64,000 nucleotides of DNA from Ixodes scapularis (lineage: Eukaryota; Arthropoda; Arachnida; Ixodida; Ixodidae), in NCBI RefSeq assembly GCF_016920785.2, contig NW_024609881.1:49322710-49386709 (forward strand), written 5' to 3'. The notes below the pieces were generated by a model that was not told where the DNA came from, made no database searches, and saw only the letters and a program-made list of their open reading frames with translations. The position numbers were made by a program, and so were the translations under genes. Below, piece by piece: positions 42,720 through 53,340 of the stretch; positions within the stretch are counted from its first letter, which is position 1, and each line of letters opens with the position of its first letter.

Positions 42720-42840
42720 AGTAGATCGGTCCGATGACTCCGATAACGATATCCGATACTTCGCCGCCGTCTTTGCGTATGCATCATATCGTTATCGGTT
42801 ACCGTTATCGCGGGTATCGGAGGTATCGGAAGGATCTACT
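42720..42840. repeat. CGATATCGG-type palindromic patch
   Basis: TAGTAGATCGGTCCGATGAC, CCGATAACGATATCCGATAC, CGTTATCGGTTACCG and GTATCGGAGGTATCGGAAG lie between TTAGTAGATC and GATCTACTAA, an inverted pair. It is similar in style to the other self-complementary patches. Confidence 0.5.
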
Positions 42841-42875
42841 AAATCTCTCGAATAGCCGGAAACGGCTGCTACGAC
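42834..42875 (+). repeat. 42-bp target duplication, left copy
   Basis: Starts ATCTACTAAATCTCTCGAAT and ends CGGAAACGGCTGCTACGAC; it is identical to 44,053-44,094, which flanks the other side of the inserted LINE fragment. Confidence 0.9.
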
Positions 42876-44052
42876 ATCAACAGCTCCAAAACAAAGCTTG
42901 TTTGCTTCCGCAATCCCCTTAAAAGACACCAAGCTACTCTCAGGTTTATTCTCCATTCCTCATGCTGCCATCCGTGTAACTGTGACCCGATCAAATCTGT
43001 TAACAACCTGAAATATTTGGGTGTTCATTTTGATTTCGACATGTCCTGGAACACTCATATATCCTACTTATGCGATAAATTACGAACTATATCTTCTATG
43101 CTCTATAACACACGGATGTTTATGCCCGTCAATGTTCGTTTTTTGTTAGTCCACGCGCTTGCCTCCAGTGTGCTACGGTACGGAATCATAGTGTTTGGTA
43201 TCTGTTCAGGTCGCTGGCAGGCAAAAGTTAACACTTTGTTAAGAGGCATACTGAAGAACATCCCTTACAATACGCCTCTTTCTGCCACTGCCGACATTTT
43301 TGAAAGACTTCAACTGCCGAATTTCCGCTCACGTTTTATTGAGACCGTCCTCCTTCGCAATTTTTGGAGCAGTGATTACAAGACACCGCTACATTCGTCC
43401 CGCACATTACGCAGCTCTCCTCGATTTGTAGTGCCACGTTGTTGCACCCGGTATGGTAAATGCTCGCGCGAATCTTATGTGCCACGTGTCTTCAACGCCC
43501 TCCCGGACTATATTTATGATATCACATCACTGAAAACTCTAAAAAAAGAACTCAAGTGTCTTAACCTTGATAGTATTTAGTGCCTGCTCCGTGTGCGTTT
43601 ATGACGATCTTGATGTGCTGGTTGCTATAGCTACCGCAGATTCGAAATGTTGCCTCTTCTTTTCTATTTTATTTTTGGTCTCCGTGCATTGTGTTACACT
43701 TTATTTGGGACTCGCGTCTGTAAGTGTTCATTCTATTTACGTTGTTACATTCATTTGTACATTGCTTTCGTATGCTGTATTTTGTTTCTGTAAGTAGTAT
43801 TCTGTGTTACAATTGGGAAAGGGGGAGGGGGAGGGAGGAAAAGGGGTTGGGGCAGGGAAGGGGGTGGGGAAAGTTTTATTATCTTTCAGTTCTCATGTTG
43901 AAGGCAATGCCTTTACCTTATCACTTAAGTGGACTTTTCTAATTTTTTTTTAGGGTGTCATCCCACAAGCCCTTCGCTGGCTTTGATGTGCCCGCAAACG
44001 TATGTCTTTAATAGTCCCACTGAGTCAATAAAATGTATGTATGTATGTATGT
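42876..44052 (+). mobile_element. 5'-truncated CR1-like LINE insertion
   Basis: The insert opens inside the RT C-terminal half (INSSKTKLVCFRNPLKRHQA) and reads in frame through NNLKYLGVHFDFDMSWNTHI, ASSVLRYGIIVFGICSGRW and RSSPRFVVPRCCTRYGKCSR to a stop at 43,580. A 3' UTR follows with a G-rich tract (43,818-43,880), AATAAA and an (ATGT)n tail (44,034-44,052). The protein and 3' UTR match the larger minus-strand copy at 55.8-62 kb (SKTKLVCFMNP, CHYVPSVFN, the CACAAGCC 3' UTR word). Frame integrity over 234 codons suggests it is younger than its neighbours. It lies inside the BTB intron. Confidence 0.85.
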
Positions 44053-44094
44053 ATCTACTAAATCTCTCGAATAGCCGGAAACGGCTGCTACGAC
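44053..44094 (+). repeat. 42-bp target duplication, right copy
   Basis: Identical to 42,834-42,875. The first two bases (AT) could belong to the ATGT tail, so the duplication is 40-42 bp. Confidence 0.9.
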
Positions 44095-44394
44095 GAAGCT
44101 TTGCTCTACATTCGAGGTAAATAGTACTTCCCTTGCTTCGCTGAAAAAGCTCAATGCAGAGCATGAAGCATTCGTGAGGAACAATATGGCACTCCCATCC
44201 AGTGCCTCAGCTCAAATGGTATTCAGCGTAACAGTCGACATATTGACTAAGAGATAATGCGAAACGTCTGACGAGACATTCGAGAGCCAGCTGTTGCTCA
44301 AAAGATTCATGGTCATTAAATGCAACAGGTGGCAAGAATAAGAACTTGAATAACCCTCTTCCCTTTGTTTCTTACTTGAGGACAATAATGTTAA

Positions 44395-44540
44395 AAGTAA
44401 CGCCACGAAAGTAACGGATTACTTTTTGAGGTAACGGTCAGTTACTTTCATCGGAGGGTAATTGTAATTGTAATAAATTACAATTTAGCCTTGAGTAATT
44501 GTAAATGTAATTCCTTACTATTTTTCAGTAACGTGTACAT
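44395..44540. repeat. GTAACGGATTAC / TAATTGTAATTAC palindromic patch
   Basis: Same vocabulary as 41,455-41,655: AAAGTAACGGATTACTTTT, AATTGTAATTGTAATAAATT, GTAATTCCTTACTATTTTTC, AGTAACG. It is self-complementary at many scales. Confidence 0.6.
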
Positions 44541-44562
44541 GTCTGACTACGAGTTTCCGAAG

Positions 44563-44690
44563 CGGTAGCGTAGCTGAGGGGAAAACACGATGAAGGGGTA
44601 GTAAGTAAGGCCGTCTTTTTGCTTGTCCTCAGACGAATTTAATTTTGGGGATCCAGGTTCGGTCCTGGGTACCGAAATACTCGCCACGTG
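44563..44690 (+). mobile_element. SINE-like tRNA-derived fragment
   Basis: GCGGTAGCGTAGCTGAGGGG matches the start of the SINE at 52,983 (A box TAGCNNAGNGG). CCAGGTTCGGTCCTGGG about 80 bp later resembles a B box in a small stem. The spacing is too large for a working tRNA promoter, suggesting an internal insertion. Confidence 0.35.
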
Positions 44691-44855
44691 GTTCTTGGTG
44701 AGCGAAGCAAGATACGCTCCAAAGAGAGCAGTTCGACGGCACTCGGTGGCCGGGTTTCTCAACGGGCAGCGGAGAGCTGCCAAGAGTATAGGATCATTCC
44801 TTCTCGTGCACTCTCTTGTATGCTTGTCACTGATTCTTTATTTCTCCATGCTGAT

Positions 44856-45046
44856 ATGACCGGACGTCCGTATAAACCTACAAACCTCGAGGACGTGCTT
44901 TTTTCGATCATCGAACGGAAAGATCTAAGTAGCTTGGGCCCACACAGATTAAGCCACGTTTGGATGACTGTCTTTGAAAATGAAGAAGTCAAGATCAATG
45001 CATGCGAAGAGCTCCTGGTGTAACAAAAGGATGCCTTATTATTGAT
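44856..45046 (+). mobile_element. L1/Tx1-like LINE ORF1, N-terminal part
   Basis: The frame MTGRPYKPTNLEDVLFSIIE, then LSHVWMTVFENEEVKINACE followed by ELL, resembles the start of ORF1 in Tx1-type LINEs (a degenerate RRM-like region before the zinc knuckles). It stops making sense at 45,046, where Penelope-like sequence begins. The next part of the same ORF1 (EEIRLKLLWL, then LSDSEIKKGLELFGTVKDIK) resumes near 48,495, so this LINE was split by the Penelope-like insertion. Confidence 0.6.
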
Positions 45047-45630
45047 TGATACGCCAACACAAAAACGACGTTCGCAAGCTCGACCACGAGCGCAGCGCAG
45101 TCGCTGAGCACTGCGAAGTCAAAGACCACCGGATTGACTTCGACAACACCGGCATTATCGACGCAGAGATTAACAACCGACATGAAATAATACGCCAACA
45201 CAAGAACGACGTTCGCAAGCTCGACCACGAGCGCAGCACAGTCGTTGAGCACTGCGAAGTCAAAGACCACCGGATTGACTTCGACAACGCCAGCATTATC
45301 GACGCAGAGACTAACAACCGACATAGGCTTTTCATCGAGTCCTGGCATATTCAAACAACGCCAGGCAACATAAATAGGTGCCTTGGTGCTTTACCAACAG
45401 TGTATGTGAACGGGCTTCGCCATATTTATGAAAGAAGATCGAGAAATGCGCCACATCCATGAGAGAAGAGAAAGAAGATAGAAAAACGCCGCTCCTCAAC
45501 GACCACAGTCGCCCCTGACGTAGAATCGAGTCGGTTCGAAACGTAGGGCTCCTACATGTTTAGGAATTGGTTGGTTGCCATATTTTAATTATTGTATTCC
45601 CCAACCAGAGAGATTTCTCTCAAATGTTTA
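45047..45630 (+). mobile_element. Penelope-like element, upstream partial copy (pLTR)
   Basis: This partial copy contains only the end of the GIY-YIG endonuclease (IRQHKNDVRKLDHERSAVAE) and the 3' UTR, and sits head-to-tail before the longer copy. A 134-bp stretch of it is duplicated in tandem (about 45,052-45,185 and 45,188-45,321). Partial upstream copies of this kind are the usual pseudo-LTR arrangement of Penelope-like elements. The tail has a degenerate hammerhead-like core at 45,515-45,542 with one core change and one stem mismatch. Confidence 0.75.
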
Positions 45631-47054
45631 GTTTCAGGTCTTTACGCGATGACTTCGGAAAGGAGACCGTACTACTCTCAAAAAGGTATGTGAATGCCAC
45701 TTGAAGTATCTCCACGTTCAAGGCACACCTGGACTTTACGAAAGCCTGCCGGGACCACCATCTGGTCCCCCAAAGCCTTAGTCTTAAACGGCTCGTTCAT
45801 ACGCCAGAGGGACACAAGATCTTCGAGCAAGCGGAGCACCGTTTGGTCAAAGCCCGCATTCACCAGTGCCAGACCACCATAAAGAAAAAAGAACTGGATC
45901 TGTATTTCATCCGCAGGCAACTAGAACACCACGTGCCAGCTATGCTCCCTCACTTACACTCTTTTGTTGAAAGCATTGCCTCCACCTCTGCAGGAAAGCA
46001 AAGAGTTTCTCAGAGTAAGAAATTCTCGAAGCTGATGGAGAGAGGAAATACTAAACACGAAACCGATACCACCAGGTTTGTCACAGACCTCTCGTCCAGG
46101 AACCTCTCTTCTTGCGAGACCAAGGTTTTAGCTAAAGGCCACGGATTCAACATGACTACTACGAGACCGCCTCTGCCGAAAAAGGTCGCAGCCCTGAGGA
46201 CGGCATCGCGCACCTGAATCCTAGCGATCGTGAGCGGGTGCGGCAGAAGGTGATCGGTATCTTATCGAACATCCCGCAGCATCAACGACACAATCTCTCA
46301 AGAGAAGAAGGAAGTGCGCTCCGGGCGCTTCACGATGATAAAAAGATTGTGCTTCTTCCAGCAGATAAGGGCAATTCGACCGTTGTCCTCGACCGGGATG
46401 TCTACGACCGGAAGATACAAGACCTGCTTGACGCCTCTGCTTATGAAAGATTAAAAAAGGATCCGACCCCGCGAATCCAGGCAGCGCTGAGCAAAATCCT
46501 AACTGAAATTTTCAAAAAAACATCCAGACTCGAGGAGCCTCCACCTGCACCTTTTTTGTAGGAATGGATCTGCGCCTGGTTTTTACGGCCTTCCCAAGAT
46601 TCACAAGCCTAGCCTTGCTCTCCGGCCCATTGTGGACTTTAGAACCGCACCACTTCGAGCCGCGTCGAACTATCTTCACCACACCCTCTCTCCTCTCGTG
46701 GGAAAAACGACGACTTATATCAGCAACTCCAGCGACTTTGTGGAGCGCATCTCAAAATTGAAGGTGAGCGCTGAGAAAAGCCTAGTCTCTTTTGACGTCA
46801 TCTCATTTTTCACAAGTGTGCCGGTTCCCCTGGCAGTTACAGCTGCCAGGAAAGCTCTCGAAAAAGACAAAGACCTGCACAACAGGACCGCCCTTAGTGT
46901 GGAGGAATTGTGCCGCCTCTTTGCGTTCTGCCTTAGCAACACCTACTTTAGCGTCAAGGGAGAGTATTTTAAATAGGCCAGCGGAACCGCCATGGGCGCA
47001 TCTGTCTCCGTTACCACGGCTAACCTGTGCATGGAAGCCATTGAGGAAGAGGCC

Positions 47055-47149
47055 CTGCAGTCATTCGCCACTGTGGCGAATGACTGCAGTCTTTGAAGGA
47101 TGCAGAAGCAGTCGTCCATGTGGACGACTGCTTCTGCATTCTTCAAAGA
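47055..47149. repeat. Adjacent double palindrome inside the RT gene
   Basis: Palindrome 1: CTGCAGTCATTCGCCAC (47,055-47,071), spacer T, exact reverse complement (47,073-47,089). Palindrome 2: 29-bp arms 47,090-47,118 and 47,121-47,149, spacer TG, one mismatch. The outer arms are the authentic RT sequence (ALQSFA and VDDCFCILQR); the inner halves are inverted copies of them. Confidence 0.95.
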
Positions 47150-48114
47150 TTTGAAGAAGACAGATTCCTCTCACACCTCAACTCCATCGAACCGGCTATC
47201 CAATTTACAGCGGAACTTGAAAAAGACAATTCCTTGCCTTTTCTGGACGTGCTCGTGAGAAGAGAAAACGATAAGTTGAAGTTTTCAGTCTACGGGAAGC
47301 CCACGCATACTGGACGTTATCTCCAGTTTGATTCTTATCACCCAGCCTGCCACAAATCATCGGTGGTTAGGACACTGCTATCTAGGACGAAGGCTATATG
47401 CTCCTCTGAGGATGACAGAAGAAAGGAAGAAAAAACCGTCCGTGCTGATCTGAAAAAGAACGGATACACGAGCACCTTCATCCAACGCGTTGCCCCTCGT
47501 CAAGCTCGAGATCAAAGACACCAGCAACCACAAGCCTGTACGCAGCCACGCCCAACCTCGCGCATCTGCGTACCCTACATCGAAGAAACAAGCGAGGCGC
47601 TTGCACGCGTGCTAGCCAAAGAAGGAATCAGCGTCGCCCAGAAGCCGATGTCCATGCTTGGATTACTCATGCCCCACCCAAAAGATCGCCCTCCGAAAGA
47701 AAAAAATGCAAGGCGTGGTTTATAAGATCCCTTGTGCAGATTGTCCAGCCACTTACATCGGCGAGACAAAGAATTTTAATGAAAGAATACGCCAACACAA
47801 AAACGACGTTCGCAAGCTCGACCACGAGCGCAGCGCAGTCGCTGAGCACTGCAAAGTCAAAGACCACCGGATTGACTTCGACAACACCAGCATTATCGAC
47901 GCAGAGACTAACAACCGACATAGGCTTTTCATCGAGTCCTGGCATATTGAAACGACGCCAGGCAACATAAATAGGCGCCTTGGTGCTTTACCAACAGTGT
48001 ATGTGAACGGGCTTCGCCATATTCATGAAAGAAGAAGATCGAGAAATGCGCCACATCCCTGAGAGAAGAAAAAGAAGATCGAAAAACGTCGCTCCTCAAC
48101 GGCCACAGTCGCCC

Positions 48115-48152
48115 CTGACGAAGAACCGAGTCGGTTCGAAACGTAGGGCTCC
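48115..48152 (+). ncRNA. Hammerhead-ribozyme-like motif in the Penelope 3' end
   Basis: CTGACGA (48,115-48,121), one extra A, stem II GAACCG-AGT-CGGTTC, then GAAA (48,138-48,141), followed by a possible stem III GTAGG-GCT-CCTAC. Penelope-like elements are known to carry hammerhead ribozymes in their pLTRs. The extra A and the C-A mismatch at the base of stem III differ from the consensus, and no stem I partner was found, so this copy is probably inactive or only hammerhead-like. Confidence 0.4.
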
Positions 48153-48479
48153 TACATTTTTAGGAATTGGTTGGTTGACATATTTTAATTATTGTATTCC
48201 CGAACCAGAGATTTCTCTCAAATGTTTAGTTTAAAACCTTTTTATTTGCATCAAGTACGGCGTACATGATACTGGAGGCTTGTGGAAAAAGCGGTCACAA
48301 GAACAGCTTGACAAAGCCACAGGCCCCAACATTGGCATTTGCAGCACTAAAAAGAAAATACTCAACATACCATACAAATTACAGCATTAACTGAAAAAAC
48401 AAAATAGGGAGAATAAAGAGAAGCAACAATGGACACAGTCATATTACGTCACAACCACGCAATTGTAGGATATCTTGAA

Positions 48480-48897
48480 AGGCATTATCAAGACCCCTGC
48501 AAGGAAGAGATAAGGCTGAAGCTTCTGTGGCTTTAAATTCCTCTGTCAGACAGCGAAATCAAGAAAGGTCTTGAGCTGTTTGGGCACGGTTAAGGACATC
48601 AAAAGAAAGATGTGGCGGTTTTCAGACCTTGAAGAAACAGAAACGCTGACACGCGTAGTGACACTGGTTCTAAAAGAACACCTCACAGTGGACAAGGAAC
48701 CACATACTCTGACCATCTTTGGGGTGAACACGCTGGTGGTCATCCCTCGACGACCTCCTATCTGTCTAAGATGTAGATCCATTGGTCATATTCGCAGACT
48801 GTGTCCCACCCGACAATGCCAAAACTGCTGGCGTTATGGGCACACGAGCGAAGAATGCGTGGTTTCGTATGCATCGAAGCTGCTAGGAAAGGCATGA
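48480..48897 (+). mobile_element. L1/Tx1-like LINE ORF1, C-terminal part with zinc knuckles
   Basis: After EEIRLKLLWL and LFGTVKDIKRKMWR the frame reaches two adjacent CCHC knuckles (C-x2-C-x4-H-x4-C): CLRCRSIGHIRRLC and CQNCWRYGHTSEEC, at about 48,763-48,860. These bind nucleic acid in LINE ORF1 proteins. It ends SYASKLLGKA before TGA. An early stop after LKLLWL and the upstream Penelope insertion inactivate it. Confidence 0.8.
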
Positions 48898-49299
48898 TGA
48901 TTGCTCTACTCAAGACCACTCTGACAAACGCAAAGAGGTGACCATGTGGGGCGCTGTGGGTTCAGAACATCTAGCTGCTGAACAGGTTCGCAAAGTCAAC
49001 AAGGAGGCATGCTCGATGCAAGGGTTACATGCAAGCCTCCAGAACGACGTCCACCCTAAGAAGAGTAAAGACAGCAGAAAACAACCCACACAACCACCAA
49101 AAACCACGGAGGCTGAATCTAAAGATGACTGGATATGCAAAAAACCCAAACTGACTGCAACTGAAAGACAGACTCTTGCCGAGCTTCTAATACTCGAAGT
49201 CGGCGTGTCACTAACACAAGAGCCACAGACAGCCTTGGACCTACAAGAACAAGGAAGCCTACATTTAAAGAACGAGCGAAAACAAGTCTAGCTTGGCCG

Positions 49300-52200
49300 A
49301 AAACTAACCCTAAGCATGACTACAGTAATCGGTGGCACCTCCCAGGCAAGCCCATTTAGCATTTCGCCCTCAATGCTCGGGGTGTCCCAACTCAATCAAA
49401 AACAGTACAAACTCTTTTGCTTTCTAGTGCCCTATGACCGTAACATAGTAACTCTGCAAGAAACCCAAGTTTCAGAGAACAATTCCTTGTTTTCGGCTAA
49501 CAGTGTATGGATGAATTGCTACGATATATTCCGCTGTCCAGCGATTGATTATTCGCCAGGTTGTGCTATTTTGTCTTAAAAAGACCTCCAGTACAGAATT
49601 GTGCAGCGTAATTGAAGGCGCAGACGCCGGTAGACGTTTAGTCACTAACGTGCTTATTTACAACCTTCGTTAGCGCATCATTGTAGTGAATGCATTCAAT
49701 TATAAGCCGCAGAGAGAAAGCTGATTTAGTCAAGTGCGAATTCTTGCTGACACTAGCTTTAACGTAATTCTGCTAGGTGATTTTAACTGTGTGCTGCATG
49801 TCAGAGACAAAGCACTAACTAGGAAATTTGAAGACCATAGTACAGATATATTAAAAGCTAGTATTCGTGATTGCGACTTGTTTGATTCATCGACAATAGA
49901 TATCTCACCTATATACACGCACTTTCGAGGGTCATTCCACGCACTTTTAGATCGAATCTGCTTATCAGGATCAGTAAGCAATACGCTAAGCAACTACAAA
50001 GTGATTCCAGTTTTCTTCTCCGATCACTGCATGGTTATGGTAAACGTAGGCTTAAAAAAAAAGTAACAAAAGTCAAAGTCATGGTCACTCTGGAAGATAA
50101 ATCAAAGGTTACTCGAAAATGAGGACTTCAAAGAAGGGTAAAAACGTGATATAAGAGCTCACACTGACGAAAAATGGGTGGTGCCTGAGGTGGGAGTCAT
50201 TTAAACTTGAAATAACAAAAATTACCATCGAACCTTCCTTAGTCAAAATATTTGACGAGAAAGCAAAAGAAAAACACCTGAATAGAGACATGTTATACCT
50301 AATCCAACTTTAGTGCCTCCAGCATGAGCAATAAATTGAAAAAAAGATGAAAAACCTTAAGAAAAAAAACTTCAAAATCATGACACGAGAGGTTATGAAG
50401 GTGCTGCTGCAAGAACACCAACTCTCCAAGTATTTGAAGCAGAACAACCGACGAGGATATATTTAAACGCGGAAAGAGAGTGCGCCAATGAAAAATTAGT
50501 CGCCCTCCTTCCACAGAATGGGACGCTTCTGACTGATGAAATTGATATCCAAGATGCTTTTGTATCTCACTACGAATACCTTTTCTCGCAAAGGTGCAGT
50601 CCAACACACCCATTACAAGATGAAATATTATCTGCAGTACCCGCCCTGCCTATTGATGTGACCATGAGCCTAAATGGGACCCTGACGGTTGAAGAAATCG
50701 AGACTAAACTCGTTGAGATGAAACGGTCCGGATGACCTGCCGGCTGGCTTCTTTAAGAAGTGGAATCAAGAACTTTCACCAGTACTTTTCGTATATTCAA
50801 TGAATCATATGAAAAAGGTGTCTTACCGCCTACCGCCATTGTTCTGAAAAGCACCCACGATACTTATACCAAAGTCGAAAGATCCAGACAAGCTACAGCA
50901 GATTGGTGGCTACAGACCAATTAGCCATCTAAATTGTGACTCTAAAATATTCACCCGCCTGCTCGCTGCTCGATTGCAAAGTGTGATATTCTCGGTTGTA
51001 GGAGAAAACCAAACTTGCTTTATATGATGAAGAAATATCTAAACAAACCTTCATATTGTGCGGTCCATATTAGAAGTATGTGAAGAAACTTGTGAAACAG
51101 CTGCAATGTTGCAAATTGATATTTCTAGACCCTTTGACAGGGTGGTACATACTTTCCTTTTTGCTCTTCTGAAACATAAAAAAGTAGGCAAAAGAACTGA
51201 GAAAGACGTGGCACTTTTTTGCACTGCTGTTACGACTGTGTTGGTTATTAACGGATTTCTCTCAAAGACCATTCAGGTTCAACGCTCGGTACGTCAGGGT
51301 TGCCCCCTCTCACCATTACTCTTCGATATGTATTATGAACCACTCTGCGGAGACATCATAAACGAACACACGGTTCGTGGTTTTCGTTTCCACGGTTGCG
51401 AGGTGAAAATCCTCGCATGTGCATACGATCTGGTGCTGGTTTGTTCCGATAAACCTAGCACACTAAACGCAGTATCATGTGTTTCAGACTTCTGTGCAAC
51501 GTCTGGTGCTGCTATTAACAATGACAAAAGCTGTGGTTCTTAGTGTTGGGATCGGGGGACAATGCCATCTAGATTTGTAGACATTTCATGGTCAACAAGC
51601 AAGCCGCAACTTTTAGGGGTGCCTTTAAGTGCTATGGACAACTCGAAGTCTATGTGGGACAGCGTCGGAATGAGTGTTAAATCGGCTGCGCGTGTGTGGA
51701 ACATGAGGTACCTTTCAATCTTTGGTCGAGCTGCCGTTTGCAAGATCTTTTTCTTGTCGAAACTGACGTACCTCCACCAGGTCCTACACAGTTCAAGGAC
51801 GACGGTCAATATGTTCAATAGGATATTTGCGGCATTTATTTGAAGATCTTCCTACGAACCGATCAGACGATCAAATTTGTTTTGTTCTATTGAAGGTGGT
51901 GGTCTTCGCCTAGGTCATATCTTTGTGATGCCATTAATCGCTAGGTGGAAGTTCTTCCAGAAACCACAACACCCATTCCTTGACATTTGTAAGAAATTAT
52001 TTTTGACAAACTACATTAAAGCTAAGAACCGATTGGAAGTCTCTCACAATATGGAAAAGTTCTGGGTTTTATAAGGAAGTAGCAGACACCTTACATTTTT
52101 AAAAGTTCGATTTGATCAGGCCTCTCTAGAGTCATGCTCCAAAATAAGCCAAGTGAAGCAGCTATTAAGAACGTTGTTCCCTGAACCGCTATATTGATTA

Positions 52201-52430
52201 AGCTCGTTCGATCCTCCACAAAACTGTAATATGAACCGAATAAAAATAATGAGAAGATTGCCGATTCCGCCAAATTGTAAAACATTATGCTTTCGAAGTC
52301 CATCCGCGAACTGTGCCGGTGAAGGAGTGGCTTGAGTCCAGAGGCATTGAGGAGGCTTAGTTCCTGGACTGCAGATTCTGCAATGCTACAGGGACATCTA
52401 CACATGCGTTTGTAATTTGTGTACACGCAG
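49300..52430 (+). mobile_element. L1/Tx1-like LINE ORF2 (endonuclease, RT, C-terminal), decayed
   Basis: AP-endonuclease-like pieces: IVTLQETQV (49,445), LLGDFNC (49,770), THFRGSFHALLDRI (49,920) and FFSDHCMVMV (50,015). RT pieces: GGYRPISHLNCDSKIFTRLL (50,905), AMLQIDISRPFDRVVHTFLF (motif A, 51,104), VRQGCPLSPLLFDMYYEPLC (motif B, 51,291) and LACAYDLVLV (motif C, 51,413, where YADD has lost its second Asp). The C-terminal RLPIPPNCKTLCF, then CRFCNATGTSTHAFVIC in pieces, extends to about 52,410. There are many stops and frameshifts. With the ORF1 parts the element spans about 44.86-52.43 kb on +. Confidence 0.8.
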
Positions 52431-52500
52431 TTTTTTTTCTGTTTTTTTTTTGGGGGGGGGGGGGGAGGGGGGGATTTTTTTTTAAAAGTACACTGAAGAA
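52431..52500. repeat. Poly-T / poly-G / poly-T run
   Basis: T runs at about 52,432-52,451 and 52,477-52,484 flank a G-rich run at about 52,452-52,475. It is adjacent to the LINE 3' region and may be part of its tail; error-prone in assemblies. Confidence 0.8.
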
Positions 52501-52982
52501 GCATTTTGAGGTGGAAAAGAGAATTCCTCGCTATTTACGTTTTTTCTGAGCAAACAAATATTATGCTAGACACGCTTGTCGTTCTAGGGCTTTACAGTCT
52601 ATGGAGAACAAGAAAGGTTGACACGGAAGGAGGGGTTGCAAAGCGTTTATGGGTAAATTAAAGAACATAGCTACACCAGTGGGTCAACGGAGGTATAAAA
52701 CGTGCGACGATTCGGAAGGGAAAGAACTTGTGCGTAATTTTAAGCGTTCAACGGACATTATATAAAGCCAGGACTCAAGATTGCAGCGTTAACTATGCAA
52801 AATAAATACCTGTATCAGCAGCGTAATCTGGTTGGTGCGTTGCATTACTGATTATTCAAAAACCAGGTGTGTCTTCAATGAGAGCATGTAAACAGGTTGT
52901 ATCATATTCCAAGTGAATGAACAATGTGTATATAGTATATTGTTTTGTATATAACTGTAAATAAATGTGTTCAATCACCACA
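52501..52982. other. BTB intron, no feature recognised
   Basis: AT-rich sequence between the LINE and a SINE-like element; it may include LINE 3' UTR. Confidence 0.3.
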
Positions 52983-53070
52983 AAGGAAACAAAAGCGGTA
53001 GCGTAGCTTAGTGGTAAGGCCTCATACGCAGCCGACCCCGGTTCGATCCACAATGCGGGCTTACTTTTTT
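52983..53070 (+). mobile_element. tRNA-derived SINE-like element
   Basis: GGTAGCGTAGCTTAGTGGT contains a consensus A box (TAGCTTAGTGG), and CCCCGGTTCGATCCACAAT about 35 bp later a near-consensus B box (GGTTCGA-TCC), followed by a T run. The spacing fits a polymerase III promoter. It is not a functional tRNA: no cloverleaf acceptor pairing was found. Confidence 0.5.
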
Positions 53071-53232
53071 TCAGTCATTTTATTTTGTCGAAGCACTTGA
53101 CGATATTTAGGACATTTCGTTTTTACAATTGACACTGAAAAAAATGAATGTTGTCGACGAAACTTCGCTGAACTAAATGGAATGTGACTCCCTTTCCGGA
53201 GGTGCATAACTGACAGCTGGGCTTGGGTTGCC

Positions 53233-53340
53233 GGCTGGACGCCGCAAAGCAGCGTGTACAGGGGGTCCAAGGGGGTTAATCGTTCTGTAATGAGCAGACG
53301 CAGACTGTCGCTGCGGAGCAGCGTGAACGCAGGCCGGGGG
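53233..53340. repeat. GACGCCGCAAAGCAGCG dispersed motif
   Basis: GGACGCCGCAAAGCAGCGTG, TAATGAGCAGACGCAGACTG and TCGCTGCGGAGCAGCG keep the order seen at 24,066-24,175. It is GC-rich and near the right part of the BTB intron. Confidence 0.5.

Larger units (their letters stand above)
45631..48233 (+). mobile_element. Penelope-like element (RT + GIY-YIG), defective
   Basis: The broken frames, in order, are an N-terminal region (45,843-46,217), the first RT block (46,238-46,561, VLLPADKGNSTVVLDRDVYD), RT motif A (46,632-46,976, SFDVISFFTSVPV), motif B (ASGTAMGASVSVTTANLCME, about 46,976-47,036), motif C (VHVDDCFCIL, about 47,114-47,143) with LPFLDVLV and KPTHTGRYLQFDSYHP, and a GIY-YIG nuclease (47,704-48,062: VYKIPCADCPATYIGET, Arg in NERIRQH, His in AEHC, Glu in FIESWH). 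Stops and frameshifts occur between blocks, and the sequence before motif C is replaced by a double palindrome. Catalytic residues are mostly present. A target-primed retroelement, dead in this copy. Confidence 0.85.

Noticed and set aside
45046..45462. Independent gene encoding a 138-residue repeat protein
   Set aside because: It is the duplicated C-terminal part of the Penelope-like GIY-YIG nuclease.
52983..53070. Functional tRNA gene
   Set aside because: A and B boxes are present but there is no acceptor-stem pairing or proper anticodon arm; a SINE head fits better. The same holds for 57,800 and 63,000.
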